From contig JANPWX010000077.1 of assembly GCA_024734555.1 (NCBI GenBank), positions 2,659,236 to 2,723,235 of the forward strand: a DNA stretch of 64,000 nt, read 5' to 3'. How positions within the stretch are numbered: the first letter of the stretch is position 1; every line of letters begins with the position of its first letter. Positions 1 through 11,965 of this stretch are shown one piece after another. This DNA is from Trochalopteron elliotii (Eukaryota > Chordata > Aves > Passeriformes > Leiothrichidae). Both the position numbers and the translations under genes were made by a program. Below the pieces are notes generated by a model. The model did not search any database. It was not told the origin of the DNA and saw only the letters and a list, made by a program, of their open reading frames with translations.

Positions 1-750
1 AGTCTCTGGAGTTCTTTGTCATGAAAAATATAACCTTCATATTGATGGTTCCTTATTCCTTTCAGTAGTGAGGGTTATTAAATCAGTTTATCAGTTAACC
101 GATATTTTATCAGTTAAGATTATTCTTGCATGCTTGCAAATGCACTTGTATATCTGCTCTTTTCTCACTGGTTTGCACTTCTGTATTGCGACAGTGCCTT
201 TTACTTGTCTTTGATATTATTGCTTTGTTCTCTTTGTCAGTTTGAAATCTAGTTTTTCCCAGCTGGCTATATGATCTGATGACATCTGTCAGGGAGCAGA
301 AGGAATGGATTCCCAGGGGAAGGAGCATGGAGCCAAGATAACCCCAGTGCAGACCCTGCCCTTACTGAGGGGTTGCAGCCTCACAGCAGCAAAACAGGAT
401 GACCAATGCAGCTCTCCGACGGTCCAAAGACCCTAAAACAAACAAAAAAATGAAAATTCACAGCTGAAGTCAACAGAAGACCTCCATCAGCAGTGAGGAA
501 CATCAGGGGACAGAGCTGGTCAGAGGCAATGGACACCCAGGCCCAAGCTGAAAAGCCCTGACACTATAATGAAATCTGTAAATCAATGTGAGAAGGTAAA
601 TTATGATAACTGCAAGATTTCTAGGGGGAAAATACTCCTTACATAAATACATATGTGCTTCTAGAATATTTAAAAGAGACATAAGATAAAATTACAGATG
701 ATGACTAATTTGAAGGATTCTGCTTCTATTTACCATTTCCCCGAAGAACA

Positions 751-781
751 TGTATATATATATATATATATTTTTTTTTTT
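751..781. repeat. (TA)n microsatellite plus T run
   Basis: About nine TA units are directly followed by an eleven-base T run. This is simple low-complexity sequence. Confidence 0.85.
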
Positions 782-1812
782 CCCCACATATTGAACAAAT
801 AGTTTTCAAGATTACAAAAAGTTACAACCAAGAATGAAAGACATCATGTAGTCCTCAAGATCATCAGCTGGTAGCCATATTATTGGATGAGTAAATTGAG
901 ATCTCTGTTGTGCTTATTATGATTCTGAATGGTTTTCCCAGAAGCAGAAGGACAGAAAGAGAAAAATAAGTGGTCTGAATGAAGATAGTTACAATACCAG
1001 GATCATGTTATAGTACAGATAAAAAGACAATTCTTGGGGACTCAAAGTTCTGAATCTGTAAAGACAAAAAAAGGTAGAGCCATAAGGAAAATGTTTCAGG
1101 ATATACATAATCTAATTAAATATCTTCTGTGTGTTTCAGTCTGAGAACACCCAGCTGATCTAAATACTCACTAAGAGAACAAGAATTATTTTCTGTTCTT
1201 CCACATCATAAATTTAATAAGTGCAAGTTCATTAATAGAAATAAAATAATCCTGTTTTATATTTGATGTCATCTCTTTATGTAAGGTTTCAGCTTTCAAA
1301 TACTTTAATATGTGCACAGATTTTTACAACAAATTAAAATATGTAATGTGCTTGATTCATTTCTAGAAAATCTAAAAAAATATACACAACAGTCAACTAA
1401 AAAAAAGGAAAAGGGAAGGAATATTCTTGTTGAATTACCCTGAACTCAGATTATTCAGTATCTTGTATAGCATGTGAGTATATATTTAAAATAAAGAAGT
1501 ATCATTTTAACTATAATTAACATACTGTAGTCTACAGTTGTATTTACCTGGTACTGTTGTTTATCATAGTAAAGAGAAGATCATACAGGTCATCAAAGGC
1601 CAATAAGTCAATAAAATTTTAAGCCATTTAAAATATAATGAAATAAGAACAGTTTGAAAAACATTAAGTAATGAATAACATAAGATAAGCTTGTATTTCA
1701 AAATGCCTTTCTTACTGGAGGGCGAAAACAATGTAATTGAAAGGTTATTGACTCTTGACTTTATATTTAAGCAGCCAAGTTGAAGTTTATAATTTATTCT
1801 CTTGCAATATTA

Positions 1813-1852
1813 CAGCTTTTCACAACGTTTGCCAGCTTTTCACAACATTTCA
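1813..1852. repeat. 20-bp tandem duplication
   Basis: Two adjacent 20-bp units start at 1813 and 1833. They are identical over the first 14 bases and match at 17 of 20 positions overall. No function is implied. Confidence 0.8.
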
Positions 1853-1902
1853 ATTATTTAAGACCTCATAGCTATTTAAAAGTAGATAATAATAATTTAT
1901 CT

Positions 1903-2024
1903 TTCAAGGCCAGGTTGGATGAGACATCAAACAACCTGTTCTGCTGGAAGGTGTCCTGGCTTATGGCAAAGGGGTGGGACTACATGATCTTTAATGTCCC
2001 TTCCAACTGAAACCATTCTATGAG
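1903..2024 (+). mobile_element. CR1 LINE 3' end fragment
   Basis: The sequence has the typical CR1 3' UTR order: the 'aggccaggttggatgag' block, a 'gggtgggactacatgatct' block, then 'cccttccaact' and 'aaccattctatga' at the 3' terminus. It is severely 5'-truncated, as is usual for CR1, and contains no intact ORF. The sense strand is +. Confidence 0.88.
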
Positions 2025-5000
2025 ACTTTCCCATAACCAGTGGTATACCATGTTTCATAGATTATTGGAATATTGGGAGTATGAAATATATTACTTTGTG
2101 GGATATCATTGGTTTAGGATAAGGCAGTGTTTAAAGATGTAAATTTCCCATTCTTAAAGTAGGTTCAGCTTGTAAATCAAGCACTGGGTTGCTGTGAAAA
2201 AGATGTTGACCCCTGAAAACAAATTCATGCCAGAGGTCATCAATTTTCAATTTACACACCCACATGCTTATTACTTTTGGGATCACTAATAATTAGGATG
2301 TTAACAGGAATTGGTTCCAGATGACCTTTGCAACATCTTTTCTCTTGGGTTTTGCATGACAGGATAGACTACTGCTTTTACTATAACAATACACTTCTTC
2401 AGATAGCTGTTGGAATTTTGCCAATAGACCCAGTCAGGATTTGAAATTGATTGCGATAGGAAATATATAGATGCAAAAAAAGCTGTTCCAAAGAGCTGGC
2501 AGGTAAACAGAGGGAAGGAAACCTGCTATTCCTCAACCTGCTAATTCCTCATTGCTGTATTTGGTTTATGCAACAATGTATAAACAAATAAGTTATCTAA
2601 ATACGCTACTTCATTACTTAATGCTCTTCCCAGTATTTCAAGTGCTATTTTCTTTAGTTTTTCATATTATATTTGAACTGTAATAAATTTATGATTTTTT
2701 TCTTTGATTACACTTATTGCTTAACCATTTGAAATCTAGATTAGTCGGTGGAGGGAATAAATAATGGTTTTCTAAGTGATTAAAATATAACAGTATTAAC
2801 TACACATGGACTGTGAACGGTCTGAAGATTGGAGGAGTTTGTACATACTTTTTAAATGTACCTAAAATAAAACACCTTAGATTCATGGGGCCCAAACTGG
2901 AAAATTAGTAAAACCAGAATATTTCAGTTTAGTGGATTACAGTTCTTAAAAGGAATAATAAAAAAAAAAATGCTTCTTCTCCAGTGAGTTAAAAATAATG
3001 TTTGAATTAGTAAAAATTATCTCAATATTATGAAATCAATACAAAAAAGGCTCCTGAAATTTTCAGAACTGTCCACGGATGGTATTTTATCTGAGACGTA
3101 CAACCAGGAGAGGGCGGTGTTGAGCTATAAATATGAGGCAGTCTTGCCTGTCTTCACTGAAAGTTCAGTTTTCACTTGAGTCTGGGTACATTATTTTGCA
3201 TAAGAAAGATTCTGAAGCTTTCCATTCGACAAATACTTAGCACAAAGAAGAACAGGAAATTCTAAGACTTTCAAATATACTCTATGTAAATTTTCAGAAT
3301 GAATAGAGAATGAAAATATTTTTCTGTTGAATTCCCACCCGTCCAACCCCAAAGACAAACATTTGAAAATGAGTCATAATAATATGATTGTATATTATCA
3401 GTGTGTATGCATATTAAAAAAGGGAATATAATGAGCACCATGGTTTAAAAAATCATCTAAGTTCTTTTAACCTTTTTTCTTTTCCTGTTGAATCATTTTC
3501 TTTTCACCTATTCAGTTACAAAGGAATTACAGATTATGAATGGCAAATGCTATTTGCTGTGGTGGTGTGCAAAATATGATGCAAAATTAATCGTAACGAA
3601 TTTCTCATATAAACTGGAAAATATGAAAGCAGCATTATTGCTGTAGTTCCCATCAGTTCCCCATTTATTCTTGATAAAGCAGTCTGTATCATGGAATTGT
3701 GTTTACAACCAGGAGACACCTTTGCTCTGTGCCACCAACTGACTCTCAAGTCAACCATACTGCAATACAGATCCAGCAGCTTCATGCTGAGGATCTGCCA
3801 ACATGCCATCAGACTTCTGTAGCTTGATCAGTGTCCTTCCTACTAATTAACAGATTTTTGTAGAATTTAAATTTGTACCTCACTGATCTGTACTTAAAAA
3901 CCGCTCCTTCCTATGTTATCTCTGTGATACAGGGTAATAATTAGAAACGGATGAAGAAAAAAAGTTTTACATACTATGGGTATCTCTCAATATTCAGAAC
4001 ATTGGGTATAGTTTTTTTAATTTTATTATTATTTTTTTCTTCCTTTGTAGGTCAAATGTAGAGAATAAAAGATGAAAAAAATTAAAATTGCAAGCTACTA
4101 CTGGGAAAGGTGAGAGCATGTTCAGCGGTAACATATTACATAAAACTCTTTGGTCAATTGCTCATTTATAAACTTGTAACTATTAAAAAAATCCCAATAT
4201 ACAAATTTATTTCCAATAACTCTGTAGGGTCAACAAAAGCACTGGTAGAAATAAATGGGTGCTTTTCCTGTTTACTTCAGCATTAGTCTTAATGAGGTTT
4301 TAGCAGTTGAGTCTCAATCAACGTCACCTGGCTTAAAGTGACACAACTGGACAGCAACAAGATAACACATAGTTAACACATTCTTTATCTTTGCAATCAC
4401 ATGGACATAGCTATGTAGACAATATTCTCTCTCTTTGTATATAATTTTAATTACGCTGCATTATTTTGCTCAGCAGTCAAAAGTTCAAATTCAGACATTC
4501 ATTGTTATTTATTATAATTTATTTGCTATCTGTATAAATAATAAATGAGTACATTAATATTCAAGCTCTTGAACAGTTCATACTTCCACAATTAAAAAAA
4601 GACACAGTTAAAAGCTTGCAGCTATGAAATGCAATTCATATTTATAGGAAATGAAAAAAATTAGCATAATGCTGACAGTGTCAAAAGAATAAAAAAAGTT
4701 AACTGAAACATAAAAATAGTTAATGCAAAAGTTTGAAAACAAAATGTGGCAGCATTGCTAAAATGAAAAAATACACTGTGTTTTTTCCTACTTGCACCCA
4801 CTGAGCCAGTAGAGATTCACTGATTCTGTGTTTCTTAATAGACTAGTGCAGTGCATTTTAATTAAAGGATATTTGTTTGAGCTTCCCTGATTTGTTTGAG
4901 ATTTAGTGATTATTCAAGGAATATATGTGTTTATGCTCACTGGCTGTAAAAGATGATTCATACTTTGATAATCAATTTATTAGCATCAGACCCTTCAATT

Positions 5001-5329
5001 TCAATGCTTGCTTGTTTTGTGGTTTAGACAATACAATTACTTGATTATTTTAAAATGAGAACTGAATTTTAAGTAGAAGACCTGTGATCTTCAAATTAGG
5101 TTTTATAAATGTTTATTCTTTGGTCCATGTTTTAGCTGGAAGTTCACTCAAAGTGTCCAGTGCTTTGAAAGTTACATCCTTTGATAATCAGAACACTTTC
5201 TTTAAGATAGCCTTAATAATAAAGTGCATTTCTAAAATTATATACTGAATGCCACAGAAGTGCAGGCAGTTTTTTTAAAGAACATAAACTGATGTCTCAG
5301 TGGATTTGCTTATGTGTTTTGCACACTTT
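2025..5329. other. Intergenic desert
   Basis: No gene or recognised transposon is visible. The only features that stand out are the CTCF-like motif and TATA box at 3104-3133, listed separately. A polypyrimidine tract ending in a 3' splice-like 'tttgtag' near 4050 has no supported partner exon. Confidence 0.55.
3104..3133 (+). promoter_or_regulatory. CTCF-like motif followed by TATA box
   Basis: Bases 3104-3117 (ccaggagagggcgg) match the vertebrate CTCF core consensus closely. A canonical TATA box (tataaata) follows at 3126-3133 in an otherwise AT-rich desert. A start site would be expected near 3155-3165, but no downstream gene or ORF is recognised. Whether it is active is inference; both motifs are seen directly. 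It could be a distal insulator or enhancer, a non-coding RNA promoter, or chance. Confidence 0.4.
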
Positions 5330-5971
5330 TTTAGTGGTTTTGAGTCGAATGGAGATAATTTTCTTCACAGTAGCTAGTACAGGCCTGTGTTTTGGATTTG
5401 TGCAGAAAACAGTGCTGATAACACAGGGATGTTTTCATTATGGCAGAGCAGTACTTCCACAGATCCAAGGCCTTTCTGCTTCTCACATCACTGCAACAGC
5501 AAGAAATCTGGGGGTGCACAAGAAGCTGGGACAAAGCACAGCCAGGAAATCTGACCCAAACTGTCCAAAGGCATATGCCATACCATACAGTGCCAAGCTG
5601 GGAGATATAACCAAGAGCAAGGTTGGCCAGAGTGTTCACTACTCATGGGCCAGCTGAGCATTGGTTGCTGATGAGCAGTTGTTTTCATTAGCATCACTTA
5701 CCCTCCTTGAGGTTTATTTGCTTCCTTATTTTATTTTCGTTCTCATTGAAATATACTATTGTTATCATTATTAACACCAATATCATTATTATTATTGCTG
5801 TTGTTATTAATAATTAAATATTTTCTTAAATTTCAATAATTAAACCATTCTCTCAGCCCACAATTTTTCTAACTTTTATCTTTCCAGTTTTCTTCTCCCC
5901 ATCCTGTTGGGACAAGGAATGAATGTGTGGCTGTGTGGTGCTTAGTTGCTGGCTGGAGTTAAACCACAACA
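5330..5971 (+). mobile_element. Solo LTR of an avian endogenous retrovirus
   Basis: The element starts with a degraded copy of the 'tgtgctggttttggctggg' LTR head and ends in 'gttaaaccacaaca'. This is a widespread avian LTR that I recognise from memory. Inside are the U3 block near 5515-5590 and an 'aattaaaccattctctcagccc' style poly(A)/R-U5 block near 5839-5862; a (ATT)n-rich stretch lies between. The first bases are mutated and no target-site duplication is visible, so it is an old insertion. Open frames inside (for example 5292-5657) are not genes. No retroviral internal region adjoins it. Confidence 0.8.
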
Positions 5972-6484
5972 GATTGGAACAAGAAATATCAAGTAAACTG
6001 AATTAATGGCCCACATTTTTGTCCTAAAAATGTATCATTCAAAACTGGATTAGGTCATTATTTTAAATTGTGATGGAATCACTGTCTCTTTTGCTCCAGA
6101 CAATGCATAAATATTATAAATTAATCAAAGATTGGTCTAGAGGCATGTAAGATTGAATAATATCACTTTTAAAAAGAACATGTATTTATAATAGTTGTCA
6201 TTAAATGAGCTTCTTAATATATTGGGATTTGTCTAGGCTAATATCACATGACTTGTTTAGTATGAATTATGTTACTTTTACAAAGTATTGAAGAGATTCT
6301 ACATTATGTTTTAAGATAATTAGAGTATTATTTACATTTCTCCCCATGCTACACGATTTGAATAAGACCAATTGTATGCTAATTACTATATTGTGAGATA
6401 TAGTAATCCAGTTCTGAGAATAATTTTAAAGTGGTATGCCTTAAAATTCTGAATCAAACAGAATTTGGATTTCCAAAGCATTTC
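5972..6484. other. Intergenic desert
   Basis: AT-rich single-copy-looking sequence between an LTR and a CR1 fragment. I see no feature in it. Confidence 0.5.
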
Positions 6485-6655
6485 ACAGAATCATAGAACC
6501 ACTGAAGCTGGAAGGGATCTGCTTAGATAATCTAGTCCACCCTCTGTGGCTCAGGCAGGGTCAGCTACAGCTGTGTGACCAGGAGCAGGTCCAATCAGGA
6601 TTTGTGTAACTCTAAAGATGGAAACCCTACAACTTCTCTCTGCAACCTGCTTCAT
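6485..6655 (-). mobile_element. CR1 LINE 3' fragment
   Basis: Read on the + strand it begins 'acagaatcatagaaccact' and continues with 'ctggaagggatctgc' and 'tctagtccaccctctgtgg'. This is the reverse complement of the CR1 3' UTR, so the element lies on the minus strand. It is diverged and truncated. Confidence 0.85.
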
Positions 6656-8865
6656 GATTTGAAGTCATTGCAACATCAAGATGTCAATTTTGTGTATAGT
6701 AGGCCTCTGAAAGATGTAAAATGTCAATGAAAAATACAAGTTCAGCTTTGGCAAAAATATGGTCATCATTTACACAGAAAACTCCAAAAAGAAAAACTAT
6801 TTTCAGTACTAAAAATGGATATTTATTCTTCTAACCAAGACAGATTATATGCAATAAAGTGCAGTGCTCTCTAAATTGAAAAATATGGTTCATTCTAAAA
6901 CTCTTTTTCTTATTGTTTCAAAACAAATCCAACTACTACCTGAGAACAGAGGGAAAGAAATAATTCATATTTATTCAGTCAGGTTACACTGCACATTGTA
7001 ATAATTCACAATTCACATTCTTAATTATTAACTGGACTGAGATAACGACTACCATGCTGTAAGTGAAGGTGGTGAAAATATCTATCCCTGATGTCATACA
7101 GAACACCAGTCCCAGCTACTGACTCAGTAGCTGTCCTACAGAGAAGCTACTCCTGCTGATGGTCTGTGACTCAGTGAAATCCATATGGCTTTTCACAGGT
7201 GCCAGTAGATGGTCAGTTGTTGTTATATCTTTCAGTGAGATGAAGGTTTATGGAGAACTCAGAAAATTTATTCATAAATTGTCCTTACTATGGGTTCTAG
7301 ACAAAGCTGCTTTGTCTATAAATTCCACATAAAAATGAGGCCAATTTGTTGCCAAGATAAAGTGTTCAAAAATAATTTATTCATAGGAAAGCTACATAGC
7401 AGGTAGAGTTTAGGACAATAGATTTTTGAAAGCAGAAATAATGTATATAGCCCTGCCTTTTGTATGTGTTAGTGTCATTGAGAAAAAAATAAAGGTGTGC
7501 AACAACATGATCACAGCTGGTGTGATGAACTCTCTCAAAACACTCACTACTTTACCTTATTCTCATCTTCTTTCATAGAAGAAAGAACAGGAAGTTCACT
7601 TTTCCTGACCTACTTTCTGCATCTTTTTTCAGTGGAAATATTCCTGCTCCTGTCCTTATCCCTCACCCCTGAGGACACTAAATTGAATTTTTCTTTCTTC
7701 AGCCTAAAGAGGATTTTCTTCCCTTTTACAGAAGAAAAAATGTTTGATTCTGCTGTACTAATATTCTTCCTGGTCCATGTAAGAAATCCCAGTATCTGAA
7801 CCACAAAGAACAGTCCAAGGTAAGATGCAGTCCTACATTAATAAAATTCCTATTCTTACCTCAAAAGTGAAAACAAAGGTCCATTTGGTCTGCATTATCT
7901 AACTGCATAAAAGCAAAGTAGGAGTCCACATCTGCCTAATAAAAAGTAATGCTAAATAAAGTTGTATAAACCCATACCTCTTTTAGAAAGAGAACCATGT
8001 GAGTCTGAAGTCATGCCATCAAAATTATGAGGCAAGCTATTGATATAACATGCTGAAGTGATTGAAAAAAAACCTCTCAGTGCATTTCAGCATTTTTGTG
8101 CACCTCAGGTATACATTTTTTAAAGAGAAATATGGCATATATTCTGAAAAATTATCTTAGATATAACTATACACTTTCTTGAATAAAGGGAAATTTGCTT
8201 TGAACTCCTAAAATATATATACACATATTTTAATTTAGGAAATGGTATACTCCTTACTTTGTTGATTGTAATTTTTTTCTACATAATTGTTTATTTTTAT
8301 AGTAACTAACACGAACCTTACATTTTTTAAAGTTGCTTTCTAAAAATAAATGTCTGTTTGAAAATAGAAGCCAAAAAATTACCTCATTGGCAGATGTGGG
8401 TTTATGGCTTCTTTCCACTTTGACAGAAAGGCTGAAGTGGGTTCTCTAACTAATAGATTGAATTTCTTTAATGTGCTCTATTTGCTCTGTGATAACAGTG
8501 TGAGTGGAGACAAGGAGTATGGCTACGTGGAGGAATACTAAGCTAAGAAAATATACTCAAGGAGGTAACTGATCTGTCACACCTTTCCTCAGTTGTATCT
8601 GTGGTCAGGTGTATTCAGATTTTTACAGCTTGTTTACTTCCAATTAGAGCCCAATACTCTTGCAGTCTTTACTAATCAGTGCAACAACTGCACCAGGGAA
8701 CAGTGAATTTGCCTATAGACTTTTGGGAAGTAAAGCCAAAATAAGGAATTTGAGGTTCTTTTTCCAGTTTTACCAGTTCCTGAGAAGTCTTGACTACATG
8801 GCTATGGTGCAAAAGAGGAAATGGCTACTATGGATTTAGAGATGGGGAGCTTTATTGTACCTCTG
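6656..8865. other. Intergenic desert
   Basis: No gene is recognised. A somewhat GC-richer patch at about 7060-7250 has no assignable identity. The overlapping open frames on both strands near 7497-7804 lie in T-rich sequence and have no family resemblance. Confidence 0.5.
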
Positions 8866-9391
8866 TGTTGTGGCTTAGCCATCTGGGCAGTTAAGCACCA
8901 CTCAGCCACTTGCTCACATCCAATCCCCAGTGTGATGGGGAAGAGAACAGAAAGAGCAAAAGAGAAAACAGAGAGACACCCATAGTTCAACAAAGGAAGA
9001 AAAGAGAGGGGAAAAAGTATGCAAAAGTGGTCATTCATCACCTTACATGAGTAGCCCAGTGCCCATTTTCTCCGTGAGCAACAGGTACTTTCCCAAAAAT
9101 GGCCTTACCCCTCATTTTTTCTTGCTGAGCATCACACTTTATGGTACAGTGTATCCTTTTGGTCAGTTTGGTCAGCTGCCTTGGTTGTGTCCCTTCTCAA
9201 TTTCTTGCCTACTCCCAACCTACTCATGGTGGGGCAGAGTTGGAAGAACAGAAAGTCTTTATATGGTACAAGTGCTTCTCAGAAGTAGTAAAACCCCTGT
9301 CATGTTATCAACACTGGTTTAGTCACAAATCTACAATATAACACTGTACACACTGCTGTGAACATCAACTCCACCCCAGACAGATCCAGCA
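8866..9391 (-). mobile_element. LTR of the same family as 5330-5971, inverted
   Basis: On the + strand it begins 'tgttgtggcttagcc', contains 'ttaagcaccactcagcc' and a U3-like block at about 9120-9240 ('tttggtcagctgccttgg'), and ends near 'atccagca'. It is therefore the same LTR family as the 5330-5971 copy, but on the opposite strand. It is diverged, with small deletions. No target-site duplication is clear. The open frames inside (9047-9341 on +, 8802-9041 on -) are LTR sequence, not genes. Confidence 0.75.
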
Positions 9392-11850
9392 TACACTGGT
9401 ACCTGCCAGCTTAGGATAGCTGACTTCTGGAATCACAGTGAATTACAGTGATTTCCAGAGTAGTGCATTCCGAAGATTAGCATCTTAAGGTAGACAAGAC
9501 AAATGAACCCAAATGTGCCCATACATTACAAAAAAAAAAAAAAAGAAAAAAAAAAAAGAGAGAGACAATAAATCGACAAACTTGGACTTAATTAATTAAC
9601 TTTTAGACTGAAAATTAGATCACATCAGTCCTGTATTGGGAAGTCAGAGTGATGAGAAGCATGTTACCAGTCATCAAGATCTCTACTCTGTTGAACACTA
9701 CCTATGACTTTACATATCCAAAGAGTGTTCTTTGACATGTGTGCTCATTATCTTCAGTTCCTCTATGATGTATTCAAACCTGGAGCTCAAAACGCAGTGC
9801 CTTTTTGAAGGGTATACATTCTCAGAAAAAAAAAAATCTTTTTCAAAGCAGATCTTAAATACTAATTCACTACTTTATCAAACTGGTGCTGGATCTGTGA
9901 ATCTTACTGTGTACATAGTACCCTCGAGAGAAAAAAAATTGAATGCTGTGGCTATTTACAATCTAGTAAAATACCTAACCTGATTGCCTACTGCAGAATT
10001 TACTCTTCAGGTGTTTTTCCAAGTTGCCTGACATAATCTACTTTAGCTGGATTTGGTGGAATAGCAGTAGCACATAATGTGCAATTAGGTTAGGCACAGC
10101 ACACATTATCATGAATAGGCTTAGGCATAGTCAGCATGTAGAAATTCATTTGTGTTTAACAGGATACTAATGTTAAATATCAATGCATTATTCATAGACA
10201 AAAGGAAAGAAAATTGTTTTACACAGCAGTTTCAACATTTCATGTTTTCTTATTCATGTTTATTGAAAAAGAATAAAAATAGGATTTTTGTAACACCAAA
10301 ATATAAATGTAAACATATGCAAATCATGTCATATCCTCTGTTCTGATTATTGATTACTGCACACCCAGTGGTTATTTCTACTGCTCTTGCAGTACAGAAG
10401 AAGAAAATATTCCATTATTAATTTCAAAAGGATTTACACAATTCTTATAACTTTGGGCTGCATTGACTATTGGTACTGAACTGATATTTTTTTAAGTTTT
10501 ATGAGAGCTAGGCAGTCAGCTTCTCTCAGGCATGAAAGTCAGGAAACCTGGCTATACTTCAATTGGAATATTCATAACTATAATTTGAAGTTGACTATTC
10601 AGAGGTGCAGTTAGTAATTAACTGGCCGACTGACATGGCTTTAAAAGTTGGCTGAATGATATGGTTAAAAAAAAAAGGTATGTAAAACATAACTAACATA
10701 TATAAACTTAAAAATATTTTTAAAATGGATACTGACAGGGAGCCCAAAATAATCAGAAGAGAAGTTAAAGTCCATAGAAGTCCATGCAAATGTTATTGGT
10801 TTCATACTAGGTTTTCTCTTCTACGTGGACAAAAGGTACTTTATCCCATCCAGCTTCAAAGAAACTTTTGAATGGCGATGTGGTAGTGGAGAGGATCACT
10901 TCAGTATAAACCTACATTAATTAAGGTCAACGGAAAGCAATGCTTCTGGTGTTTCAAAAATTGCTAAGAAAAGAGAGTACAAATTGATTAGTAAGGATCT
11001 TTTTGTGCTCTTAGCATGCTACGCAATGCCAAACCATGACTCAATTTTTTGTGTGTATGTTCTTGGGTCATTGGCAAGCAAAATACATTTTGAAGACTAG
11101 GTAACTAATTCATCATAACTGAAGATTCCAAGTACTCAGGTGACTTTTGTTCTCTACAGACCAGTCATCTCCAGGCTTTTTTTTTAATTGACATTCAAGT
11201 ATTGCCAAGTTATGGCCATGGGAGGCAAGGAGAACCTGTCTGTTCCAAGAATTTGATTCAGATCAAGATATATTTCTCACTGCAATACCAAAAATTATGA
11301 ACAAGATGAACAATCTCAGAATAGAATAGGAGAATTTAACTTTGATATTAAACTCTTCTTATATTATGTAGAACAGGAAGTTCTCTGTCAAGGGGTTAAA
11401 CAACCAAACAAAAAACCCAAACAAACAAGCAAAAAAGAAATCAAGAAGATTCAAGACCTATTGCACAGATACTGAAGAAGGAAACCGCAAATTTCAGAAA
11501 TGTTTTCACATTTTCAGTGATCTGACTTATATAAAAAACCAGGATTACTAAAGAAGTATGCAAGGGAAAAATACCTTGGTTTCGTCTGTTTCCACTGCAT
11601 ACTATTTTGTTAAATAGCTAAGAATCCAATATTTTGTAAGAAATCAAGCTCTTAGGTATAGCAGTATAAAATGCATTTTCACTCAAGCAGAATATTTAAA
11701 GTACCATATGACTTTTTAACTTGAAAAATAAAATATAAAGACTATGAACGTCAATATGCACTTCTTTGAATTTTTTTTTTCAGAAAATGTGATTTTTGCA
11801 TGATGGTAAATACTAATGCATACAATGTCACATATATGGAGGTGAAGCCT
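9392..11850. other. Intergenic desert
   Basis: AT-rich sequence without a recognised gene. It contains the A-rich tract at 9530-9566 (listed separately) and a short imperfect inverted repeat near 9428-9462. ORFs of 60-80 codons here look random. Confidence 0.5.
9530..9566. repeat. A-rich / (GA)n low-complexity tract
   Basis: A long A run interrupted by single G bases grades into GAGAGAGA. No retrotransposon body is recognised next to it, so I call it simple repeat. Confidence 0.8.
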
Positions 11851-11965
11851 AGAAAGCCAACCATATCCTCGGCCGCATAAGATTCATGGCCAGCAGGATG
11901 AGGGAGGTCATTCTCCAGGTGATCTTTAACATAAACCATTCTATGATTCTATGATTTTATGATTT
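11851..11965 (+). mobile_element. CR1 LINE fragment with internal deletion
   Basis: The left half (about 11851-11916) matches the CR1 ORF2 block 'agccaaccatatcctgggctgc' and 'gtggccagcaggtcgaggg'. The right half matches the extreme 3' end, including the repeated 'ttctatgat' terminal octamers. The several hundred bases normally between them are absent. The sense strand is +. Confidence 0.8.

Larger units (their letters stand above)
1..1902. other. Intergenic desert, left edge
   Basis: AT-rich sequence with no recognisable gene. A patch at about 280-560 is richer in G and C than its surroundings and matches no repeat I know. A (TA)n tract followed by a T run lies at 751-781. Short open frames here are not supported by composition or by any family resemblance. 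Confidence 0.6.

Noticed and set aside
4030..4052. Strong 3' splice-like polypyrimidine tract ending in tttgtag
   Set aside because: No donor, ORF or conserved exon can be paired with it; such tracts are common in T-rich DNA.
5292..5697. Overlapping open frames on both strands, up to 121 codons
   Set aside because: They lie inside the LTR at 5330-5971, where openness is incidental.
9428..9462. Imperfect inverted repeat with an 11-bp arm
   Set aside because: Short, with an indel in the stem, and no context.
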